From positions 1-64,000 of the forward strand of contig CAIQCK010000034.1 in the NCBI GenBank assembly GCA_903870275.1: a stretch of 64,000 bases of DNA, in the 5' to 3' direction. Positions 44,104 through 51,529 of this stretch are shown here, piece by piece. The first letter of the stretch is position 1; each line of letters starts with the position of its first letter. Made by a program: the position numbers and the translations under genes. Under the pieces are notes generated by a model that was given only the letters and a program-made list of their open reading frames with translations, was not told the DNA's origin and did no database searches. The stretch is from an uncultured bacterium (lineage in GTDB: Bacteria; Verrucomicrobiota; Verrucomicrobiia; CAIQCK01).

Positions 44104-44499
44104 ATGCTGGAGATCACCGTCGAAAATCAACCGGAAGGACGCGTTCGGGTCGCTCTGAGCGGTCGTTTGGACACCCAGACCTACGCCCAGTGCGAAGAGC
44201 GCCTACAACCACTGCTCACAGCCAGAACCCGCGTGCTGATCCTGGACATGGCCGGCCTTGACTACATCAGCAGCATGGGACTGCGGGTTTTGATGAAGAC
44301 CACCCGGGCTCTTGGCGCGGTTGGCGGCAAGTGCATCCTCACGCGTCTCCAGCCGCCGATCCGCAAGGTCATTGAGATCGCCAACGCCCTGCCGAAGGAA
44401 GCCGTCTTCGCCAGCGTCGAGGAAGCCGATCGTTATCTGGATATCATGCAGCAACGCGCGCGCGAGGAAGCCTCGAAACCCGCAAGGCCCGGGCAATGA
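44104..44499 (+). CDS. STAS-domain protein
   Basis: A 131-aa STAS (SpoIIAA-like) protein. The conserved site is LDYISSMGLRVL with S57 at the phosphoacceptor position. The last 25 residues are a charged tail absent from minimal antagonists. GGAAA lies 4-8 nt before the ATG. It is the third STAS domain of this island and lies between the ABC transporter genes and a hybrid histidine kinase, so it may link the partner-switching module to that kinase. Its cognate kinase and phosphatase could be those of the divergent operon. Confidence 0.9.
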   Translation: MLEITVENQPEGRVRVALSGRLDTQTYAQCEERLQPLLTARTRVLILDMAGLDYISSMGLRVLMKTTRALGAVGGKCILTRLQPPIRKVIEIANALPKEAVFASVEEADRYLDIMQQRAREEASKPARPGQ

Positions 44500-44621
44500 A
44501 CTTGCGTCCCCAAGGCAAGGGGATAGGGTGTCCGTGTCATCAGGTGGTCCATAGCATCCGAGCGGCGCGCGTTTAAAAAAGCGAGTTCGTGTGGCAGCAA
44601 GAACCGTGCAAAAAGGTTGAT

Positions 44622-47033
44622 ATGCAGTGGTTTCGCGACCTGCCGATCAAACAGAAGTTGTCGCTGGTGGTCATGCTTGCCAGCACCGTGGCCTTGTCAC
44701 TGGCATGCATGATCCTGATCGCGACGGAGATCATTACCTTCCGGCGGGAGATGGCCAACAGCTGGATCGTGCTGGCCCAAGGCATTGGTTACAACGCCAC
44801 CGCCGCCCTGGCCCGCAACGATTCGGCAGCCGCCACAGAGACCCTGAGCGCTCTCAGGGTCGAGTCGCACGTCATCTGCGCCTGTCTCTACGCGAAGGAC
44901 GGCACCCTCTTTGCCCAATACGTCCGCGGAGAATCGAAGATCGCCTTTCCCGCCAAGCCGGGGCCGGATGGCTACGTGTTTGAGAAAGACTGCCTGACGT
45001 TGTTCCGGCCTGTCACTCAAAACAAGCAACGGGTGGCGACGATCTACGTTCGGGCCGACCTCGAAGCCATGTATGCCCGGCTTGGATTGTATGCGGGCGT
45101 CGTCGTCCTGGTGCTCCTGGCGGCCTTGTTCGTGGCTTTCGCCTTCTCCGCCATCCTGCAACGAATCATCGCACAGCCGATCCTGACGCTGGCGGCCACC
45201 GCCAAGATGATTTCGGAAAGGAAAGACTACTCCGTCCGCGCCGAGGCGCGCGGCCAGGACGAATTGGGCGTGCTCACCAACGGTTTCAACCAGATGCTCG
45301 CCAGCATCCAGGAGCGCGAGACCGCCTTGAGCCAGACCAACATGGCCTTCCGGCAGGAGATCGCCGAGCGCATTCGCGCGCAGGAAGAGTTGACCCGGCT
45401 CAACGAAACCCTCGAACAGCGCGTCGCGGAGCGGACCCGCGAAGCCGTCGAAGCCAACCGCGCCAAGAGCGAATTCCTGGCCAACATGAGCCATGAACTG
45501 CGCACGCCGCTGAACTCGGTTATCGGCTTCGCCAACATCCTGCTCAAGAACAAGAACAACAACCTGCGCCAAGACGAGCTGACGTTCCTGGACCGCATTG
45601 CCGCCAACGGAAAACACCTCCTCAATCTCATCAATCAGATTCTCGACCTATCCAAGATTGAAGCCCGAAAGGTGGAATTGGAACTCGCCGCGGTCGCGTT
45701 GGACGTGATGGTTCGCGAGGTGCTCGCGCAACTGGAGGGCCAGGTCCGCGGCCGAGATGTTCGCCTGGTCGCCGAACTGCCGCCGTCCGTCGCCTCCTTC
45801 GAAACCGATGGCGTCAAGCTCCGGCAAGTCCTGATCAATCTCGTGGGTAACGCCCTGAAGTTCACGGAAACCGGCCGCGTTGCCGTTCGCCTCATTACCG
45901 ACCCCGCCACGGGCCGCCCCACGCGCATCGATGTCGCCGATACCGGCATCGGCATCCCGAAGGAACGGCTCGGCGTGATCTTCGAAGCGTTCCAGCAAGC
46001 CGACGTCAGCACCGCGCGCAAATACGGCGGCACCGGCTTGGGGTTGACGATCTCGCAAGCCCTTTGCCAACTCATGGGCTACCACATCGAAGTCACCAGC
46101 GAAGTGGACAAAGGTTCCACCTTCAGCATTCTCCTGACGCCGTCCGCCGCGCGTCCGCCGGGCCAGTCCGGCGCCCCTCCGGGCGCGGCACACGCTGGGG
46201 TCAGAGGTTTCTCGACCGTGCATGGGAAAACCCTGCATGAGTGGAGCGGCCTGAAAACTAAAATCGTGCTCGTCATTGACGACGAACCGGATGCGCGCCT
46301 GTTGCTGACGCACATCATTGAGGACTGCGACTGCCGAGTCCTCACCGCCGGCTCCGGCCAGGAAGGTCTCCGCATGGCCAGGGAAATCCAGCCGGATCTC
46401 ATCACCCTCGACCTCCTGATGCCGCGGATGGACGGCTGGCAGGTGCTGCACGCGATCAAAACCGACCCGCAGCTCGCCCACATCCCGGTCGTGGTCATCA
46501 GCGTGGCGGCCCGCGAGAAAAGAGGCGCTGTCTTCGGCGCGATGGATGTGCTTCAAAAGCCCGTCACCCGCGAGGACTTTCTGCCCGTGCTCAAACGGAT
46601 GTTGCGGGCCGGACGAGGGAGGGTTCTGGTGGTGGACGATGCCGCCGACGACCGCCGCATCTTGACCAACTACCTGTCGGAAGAAGACGTGGAAATCGAA
46701 ACCGCTGTCAACGGTTTGGACGGTCTGGGGAAACTCGAACGATTTGCGCCCGACCTCATCATCCTCGACCTCCTCATGCCAGGCATGGACGGGATGACCT
46801 TCCTCAACAGAATCCGCAACGATACCCGCTATCGCCAGACGCCCGTCATCATCTGCACCGTCAAGGAGTTGAATCCGACGGAAAAACTGCGCCTCGATCA
46901 GCAAGCCCAAGCCGTCCTTCAAAAGGCCGAAGATCTGGAAAGAGAACTCAAGCGCGTTTTGCACGAACTGTTGAGGCACCCGTCTGCCGGCGGCTGGCGA
47001 CCGGCGGCCGGGAGGGCTTCGCCGTCCGGCTGA
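44622..47033 (+). CDS. Membrane hybrid histidine kinase with CHASE-type sensor and two receivers
   Basis: An 803-aa membrane protein. Transmembrane helices at about 15-37 and 150-175 flank a short CHASE8-like periplasmic sensor (NSWIVLAQGIGYNATAAL at its start). HAMP (about 175-228), a coiled coil, then HisKA with H291 in MSHELRTPLNS, and HATPase_c (NLVGNALKFTE, DTGIGIP, GGTGLGLTI). Two receivers follow: D597 (LDLLMPRMDG) and D716 (LDLLMPGMDG). In the second the position following the Thr/Ser is less typical. The start at 44622 has AAAGG upstream; an earlier ATG/GTG region does not. It phosphorylates its own receivers and probably the CheY-like protein encoded next. Ligand unknown; it may sense the state of the ABC system. 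Confidence 0.92.
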   Translation: MQWFRDLPIKQKLSLVVMLASTVALSLACMILIATEIITFRREMANSWIVLAQGIGYNATAALARNDSAAATETLSALRVESHVICACLYAKDGTLFAQYVRGESKIAFPAKPGPDGYVFEKDCLTLFRPVTQNKQRVATIYVRADLEAMYARLGLYAGVVVLVLLAALFVAFAFSAILQRIIAQPILTLAATAKMISERKDYSVRAEARGQDELGVLTNGFNQMLASIQERETALSQTNMAFRQEIAERIRAQEELTRLNETLEQRVAERTREAVEANRAKSEFLANMSHELRTPLNSVIGFANILLKNKNNNLRQDELTFLDRIAANGKHLLNLINQILDLSKIEARKVELELAAVALDVMVREVLAQLEGQVRGRDVRLVAELPPSVASFETDGVKLRQVLINLVGNALKFTETGRVAVRLITDPATGRPTRIDVADTGIGIPKERLGVIFEAFQQADVSTARKYGGTGLGLTISQALCQLMGYHIEVTSEVDKGSTFSILLTPSAARPPGQSGAPPGAAHAGVRGFSTVHGKTLHEWSGLKTKIVLVIDDEPDARLLLTHIIEDCDCRVLTAGSGQEGLRMAREIQPDLITLDLLMPRMDGWQVLHAIKTDPQLAHIPVVVISVAAREKRGAVFGAMDVLQKPVTREDFLPVLKRMLRAGRGRVLVVDDAADDRRILTNYLSEEDVEIETAVNGLDGLGKLERFAPDLIILDLLMPGMDGMTFLNRIRNDTRYRQTPVIICTVKELNPTEKLRLDQQAQAVLQKAEDLERELKRVLHELLRHPSAGGWRPAAGRASPSG

Positions 47034-47069
47034 TGCTCATCGCAAACCCGTAAACAATCCTGCGGCATT

Positions 47070-47444
47070 ATGAAAAAGATTGCTGTAGTCGAGGACAACC
47101 CGGACAACCGCCTTCTCGTGCGGGTCATGCTGGAAGGTTTTTACGATGTTACCGCCTACGAAACCGGTGTCGAGGCGCTGGGCGGATTCAAACGCCAGAA
47201 ACCCGACCTGATCTTGCTCGACATATCGCTGCCGCAAATGGATGGCACGGAAGTTCTGCGCCGTCTTCGCGCCGACAGCGGTCTGCGCGGTATTCCCGTC
47301 ATCGCCCTCACGGCCCACGCCATGGCGGGAGACCGCGAGAAATATCTCGGCGCGGGCTTCAACGATTACATCGCCAAGCCGATCCTCGACGGAAACCTCT
47401 TCCTGACCGCCATCGAGCGCGCCCTGCCCGGCGCCGCCGCCTGA
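47070..47444 (+). CDS. CheY/DivK-like single-domain response regulator
   Basis: A 124-aa receiver without output domain. The acidic pocket is E8-D9, phosphoacceptor D51 (LLDISLPQMDG), Thr in IALTAHAM and Lys in YIAKPI. It resembles DivK. It lies 36 bp downstream of the hybrid kinase, which is its likely phosphodonor. It probably acts by protein-protein interaction; no methylesterase, GGDEF or DNA-binding partner is in the operon. Last gene of the signalling operon. Confidence 0.92.
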   Translation: MKKIAVVEDNPDNRLLVRVMLEGFYDVTAYETGVEALGGFKRQKPDLILLDISLPQMDGTEVLRRLRADSGLRGIPVIALTAHAMAGDREKYLGAGFNDYIAKPILDGNLFLTAIERALPGAAA

Positions 47445-47516
47445 ACGCCCCAGCCTCGTTTTGCAGACAACGAATCCTTGAACCGCGCCCAATATTGTCC
47501 GACACTTCACGCCGAT

Positions 47517-48452
47517 ATGAACAACCGCACTGGCCTTTCCCGCAGAGACTTCATCGCGCGCGCCGCGCTCGGCGCCTCCGCTGCCGCGTTCTGGCGCGGC
47601 GTTCCACGCGCGTTCGGCGCGGAGCCATTCCCACCGCCGATTGCCCTGTTCAGCAAAGTCTATCAAGAGTTGAAACTCGACTTCGACCAGGCTGCCGAAC
47701 TGACGGCGGAAGCCGGCCTCGACGGCGTGGACTGCCCTGTGCGGCCGAAGGGTGAGATCGAGCCGGAGCGCGCGGCCGATGACATGCCGCGTTACGCCGA
47801 AGCGCTGCGGAAACACCGCGTGGGCCTGCTGTTGTTGACCACCGGGATCAGCAGCGTCGCCACGCCGCACACGGAATCCGTCCTGCGCACGGCCAAGCAA
47901 CTCGGCATCCGTTACTATCGGCTCGGTTTCAGCACGGTCACCAAACAGAAGCTCTCCGGAACGCCTTTATCCGAAATCAAAGCCCAGTTGCGCGAACTGG
48001 CCGCATTGAACCAACAGCTCGGTCTCACCGGCGTGATCCAGAATCACTCGCCGTCCGGGCGCAGCACCTACGTCGGCGGCGATCTCAATGAGATGTTCGA
48101 GATCGTGAAGGATTTCAATCCCGACCAGATCGGCGTCGCGTTCGACCTGGGCCACGCCCTCGTCGTCCACGGCGACGACTGGCCCGCTCGTTTCGAGCTG
48201 CTCAAACCGCACATCAAGCTCGCCTACGTCAAAGACGTGAAGCGTCCGCACGACTTCTGCCGCTTCGGCGACGGCGAGTTCGGCCAAACCGACTTCTTCA
48301 AGCGGCTCAAGCGGATGGGCCTCACCGCGCCGCTCTCCATGCACATCGAGTATGAGTGGATCCCCAAAGGCCAGCCGAAGACGCGCGCCGACCTGTTGAA
48401 AGTGCTGCAACACAGCCAGCGCACGCTCCGCCGCTGGTTGGCTGACGCGTGA
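47517..48452 (+). CDS. Tat-exported sugar phosphate isomerase/epimerase-like TIM barrel
   Basis: A 311-aa protein of the xylose isomerase-like/AP endonuclease 2 superfamily. A Tat signal is present (LSRRDFIARAAL, residues 7-18) ending near FGAEP. Metal-ligand positions for the family appear as HSPSGR, FDLGHALVVHG, YVKDVKRPHDF and the Glu in MHIEYEW. Exported members in Verrucomicrobiota/Planctomycetota are presumed to act on sugars such as inosose or ketosugars; no activity can be assigned. The longer frame upstream lacks meaning and would displace the Tat signal. It stands just after the signalling operon but lacks an obvious link to it. Confidence 0.85.
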   Translation: MNNRTGLSRRDFIARAALGASAAAFWRGVPRAFGAEPFPPPIALFSKVYQELKLDFDQAAELTAEAGLDGVDCPVRPKGEIEPERAADDMPRYAEALRKHRVGLLLLTTGISSVATPHTESVLRTAKQLGIRYYRLGFSTVTKQKLSGTPLSEIKAQLRELAALNQQLGLTGVIQNHSPSGRSTYVGGDLNEMFEIVKDFNPDQIGVAFDLGHALVVHGDDWPARFELLKPHIKLAYVKDVKRPHDFCRFGDGEFGQTDFFKRLKRMGLTAPLSMHIEYEWIPKGQPKTRADLLKVLQHSQRTLRRWLADA

Positions 48453-48526
48453 GACGGGCGAAGCTGTCGCGCCTTTGTCGTGCTTGTTCGCGTGGCGGTC
48501 CGGCCAAAGCTTGGTTGGTGAAATCC

Positions 48527-48555
48527 TTGCATTGGCGGACGGCTTTCGCTACAGT
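48527..48555 (+). promoter_or_regulatory. Putative promoter of the TPR protein
   Basis: TTGCAT (48527-48532), 17-nt spacer, TACAGT (48550-48555). The predicted start lies about 9 nt before the ATG at 48571, and no Shine-Dalgarno sequence is seen. Confidence 0.4.
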
Positions 48556-48570
48556 CCGCGCCGAAAATTC

Positions 48571-51282
48571 ATGAAAAAACTTGTTGTTTCCGCAATTTTT
48601 TTGGCAGCGTTCGTCATCGCGAGCGGGCCGCTCTTCGCCGCCGGGCCGGCGCGCGACGCCTCGGACCTTTTCCTGCGCGCCTACCTTCAGATTCAAGAAG
48701 GTGACAATGCCTTCGAGAAAGGCGATTACGCCGCCGCCCAGACGCGTTTCAAGGACGCGCTCGCCGTGCTCAAGGACATTGAGTCCGTTCAACCCGATTG
48801 GAACCCGCACATCATCAGCTTCCGCGAGCGTTACTGCGACCAGCGCATCGCCGAAGCCAAGGCGCGGCTCGCCGGCGGCTCGCCGCCGGCGCAAAAACCG
48901 GCCGCAACCGTCCAGACGCCGGCCTTGCCGCCGCGACCGATGACGGCTGCCGCCGCCGGACCGCCCGGATCGGAGCAGTCCCGCGACCTTTCGATGGAAG
49001 TGGAACGTTTGCGCGAGCAGGTTCGCCGCATGCAGGCCGAGCGCGCCGGCGCGACGCCGGCCGGCCCGTCAACATCCGCGCCCGCGCCGTCGCCGGCAGC
49101 CGCTGACAACGACCACGTGCGGAAGTTGGAAACCGAACTGGCCGACATGCGGAAACAGTTGCAGGAATTCATCGGCGAAAAAAATCAAGCGCCGCCGCCC
49201 ATGCCGCTGCCGAGTGGCGACACGCAACGCGTGACCGAGATGGCCGACCGGATGGCGACGCTGCGTTCGCAGCTCCAGCAATTGCTCGCCGAGCGTTCGC
49301 AGTGGGAACAGTCGCGTCAGGATTTGGCGCGGCTGCAAGCCGAGCGTGCCTCGCTGCTCAGCCAGTTGCAGGAAAAAGACCAGCACATTGCCGCCGGCCC
49401 CTCCGCGCTGGATGCCAGCCAGTCGAAGGCTCTCTCGGAACAGTTGGCGCAATCGGCCCGCGCCATTCAGGTGTTGCGCTCCGAAAGCAAACAGCTCTCG
49501 CTCGAACTCAGCGCCGCCCAAAACGAGGCGCGCGACCAGGCCGCCAAGGCCGCCCAACTTGCGCCGGCCGCCAGCCAGCTTGCCGCCTCGAAGGCGGAGA
49601 TCGCGAAGATGCGCGAGGAGCTTGCCGCCAAACAACAAGCCCTCGCCGTCAAGAGCCAGGAGACCGCCCGCGCGCAGCAGCAGGTTCAGGATGTCGCCGC
49701 GCTTCAGCAAACCAACGCCATCCTCCAGCTTTCGCTCGGTAAAGTGGAATCGATCGCCGTTCGCAGCAAGTCACACGAACAGGAATCGGTTGCGCAACTT
49801 GACCGGCTCAAGCGGCAGGTGCAGGAAGCGCAAGCCCAGCTCGCCGCAGCCCAGGGCAAGGAGGCGGAGACCGCGAAGATGCGCGAGCAACTCGCCGCCA
49901 AGAGCCGCGAGGCGGCGCGCGCGCAGGAACAGGCGCAGGACGTTGCCGCGCTCCGGCGGACCAATGCCAGTTTTCGCCTCTCCATGAGCAAAGCCGACGC
50001 GCTCGCCTCCGTCGCGCTGGCCCGCGAGCAGGAGTCAGCAGCGCAACTCGACCGGGTCAAGCAACAGGTGCAGGAAGCGCAAGCCCATCTCGCCGATGCC
50101 CGGCGCGTGAAGGAAAAATCCAGTTCGACGGAGTCCGCCGACCGCGCACGGCTGGCGCAACTCGACGCTTTGAAGCGGAAGCTGGAAGAGGCCGAACATC
50201 GCGCCGCCGCCGCCGCGGAGGATCGGGCGGTGCTGGCAAGAGAAAGAGACGTGCTCCGCCAGGCGGTCGAAAAGAAGACGACCGAATACCAAAAACTCAC
50301 CGACAGCACCGCCGCCGACCGCAAGAAATCGGCTGAGTTGGAAAAGAATCTTTCTGAGCTGAACCGCCACATCGCCGCGCTGGAGCTGACCAGCCGCCGG
50401 CTCCTGCCGGACGAAGAAGCATTCCTGAATAAAACCGAGGTGCTGGTTCAGCCGCCCACCGGCACCGGTGTCAACGGTGAGATCACTGCCAATGTCCGCC
50501 GCGCCAAGGAACGCGCTCTGGCGCAGGTTGCCGCGTTGGATTCAAACGCCCACCTTCCATCCCGTCCCGCGCCGACGTTCGCCCAGGCGCCGGCCGCGCC
50601 CGACTCAAACCGCGTCGGCAGCGACGCCACCAACACCACCGCCCGGCCCGGCCCGTCACAAGCGGCAACGCCCTCGCCGCAGTCCGCAGCGCCTTCCGCG
50701 GTGTCGCAGCTTCCGGCGGAGTTGAAGCCGCTGGTGGATGAAGCCCGCGCCCTTTACACCCAGAAAAAATTCGAGGAGGCCGCCGCCAAATACCGAGAGC
50801 TTCTCAAGCGCGACCCGGAAAACCTCTATGGCCTCTCCAATCTCGCAGTCATCCGCTTCCAGCAGGACCGGCTCGAAGAAGCCGAGCATCTGCTCAACCG
50901 CGCGCTCCAGATCGCGCCCAACGATGCTTTTTCCCACGCCACCATCGGCTCCATTTACTTCAAGCTGAACCGCATTGACGAGGCGATTGATGAGTTGGGT
51001 CTCGCGATCAAACTGAATCGCAACAATGCGGAAGCTTATAATTACTACGGCATCGCGTGTTGGAAAAAGGGCTGGCATTCCGCGGCAGTGAACGCGCTGT
51101 ATAGCGCCATCGAAATCAAGCCCGACTATGCCGATGCTCACTATAATCTTGCCCTTATCTTCTCCGAGAAACAATCGGACACCCCGCTTGCCAAATTCCA
51201 CTACCGCAAAGCGCTCGACCTTGGCCGTCCGCGCGATCTCAATCTGGAAAAAATCCTGGTTGGCAATAGGTCGGCGCCGTAA
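48571..51282 (+). CDS. Exported TPR / long coiled-coil protein
   Basis: A 903-aa protein with signal peptide 1-24 (ending LFAAG). A TPR-like pair lies at about 30-75 (GDNAFEKGDYAAAQTRFKDAL). Residues about 130-660 are a long Gln/Ala/Arg/Glu-rich coiled coil. Within it, about 90 residues are duplicated: QEQESVAQLDRLKRQVQEAQ recurs as REQESAAQLDRVKQQVQEAQ, and AAKSQETARAQQQVQDVAALQ as AAKSREAARAQEQAQDVAALR. The C-terminal 200 residues hold about five TPRs (LYTQKKFEEAAAKYRELLKR, DRLEEAEHLLNRALQIAPND and so on). It is probably a periplasmic scaffold. Ala/Pro-rich linkers at about 690-750. No enzyme motif seen. The ATG at 48571 is chosen for the signal peptide. Confidence 0.82.
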   Translation: MKKLVVSAIFLAAFVIASGPLFAAGPARDASDLFLRAYLQIQEGDNAFEKGDYAAAQTRFKDALAVLKDIESVQPDWNPHIISFRERYCDQRIAEAKARLAGGSPPAQKPAATVQTPALPPRPMTAAAAGPPGSEQSRDLSMEVERLREQVRRMQAERAGATPAGPSTSAPAPSPAAADNDHVRKLETELADMRKQLQEFIGEKNQAPPPMPLPSGDTQRVTEMADRMATLRSQLQQLLAERSQWEQSRQDLARLQAERASLLSQLQEKDQHIAAGPSALDASQSKALSEQLAQSARAIQVLRSESKQLSLELSAAQNEARDQAAKAAQLAPAASQLAASKAEIAKMREELAAKQQALAVKSQETARAQQQVQDVAALQQTNAILQLSLGKVESIAVRSKSHEQESVAQLDRLKRQVQEAQAQLAAAQGKEAETAKMREQLAAKSREAARAQEQAQDVAALRRTNASFRLSMSKADALASVALAREQESAAQLDRVKQQVQEAQAHLADARRVKEKSSSTESADRARLAQLDALKRKLEEAEHRAAAAAEDRAVLARERDVLRQAVEKKTTEYQKLTDSTAADRKKSAELEKNLSELNRHIAALELTSRRLLPDEEAFLNKTEVLVQPPTGTGVNGEITANVRRAKERALAQVAALDSNAHLPSRPAPTFAQAPAAPDSNRVGSDATNTTARPGPSQAATPSPQSAAPSAVSQLPAELKPLVDEARALYTQKKFEEAAAKYRELLKRDPENLYGLSNLAVIRFQQDRLEEAEHLLNRALQIAPNDAFSHATIGSIYFKLNRIDEAIDELGLAIKLNRNNAEAYNYYGIACWKKGWHSAAVNALYSAIEIKPDYADAHYNLALIFSEKQSDTPLAKFHYRKALDLGRPRDLNLEKILVGNRSAP

Positions 51283-51302
51283 GCCGGAACCGGCGGCGCG
51301 TC

Positions 51303-51380
51303 AGGCAGGGACGGCGCCGCTGCGCCGTTCGCGCACTCTTCGCGGATGACAACAGCCTTCGGACGCCGCAGCGTGGCGTC
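51303..51380. repeat. Dispersed palindromic repeat, copy 2
   Basis: The second copy of the element at 26071-26142: both begin AGGCAGGGACGGCGC, have a hairpin, and end with TTCGGACGCCGCAGCG and a GGCGTC arm. The middle differs. The rest of the 51283-51529 gap shows no gene. Confidence 0.62.
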
Positions 51381-51529
51381 CCCTTCCCCGTTTTGGACCG
51401 CCATGTAAAATGTCCGGTCCAGATCTTCCGCGACAGCCGCAGACAACTGCCGGCTCGCTTTAGTGCCGCGAATCCGCCAGACTCCGCGCTGAGGAGGCAA
51501 CCGACTCCGGCAACCATTGGGAGACGACG

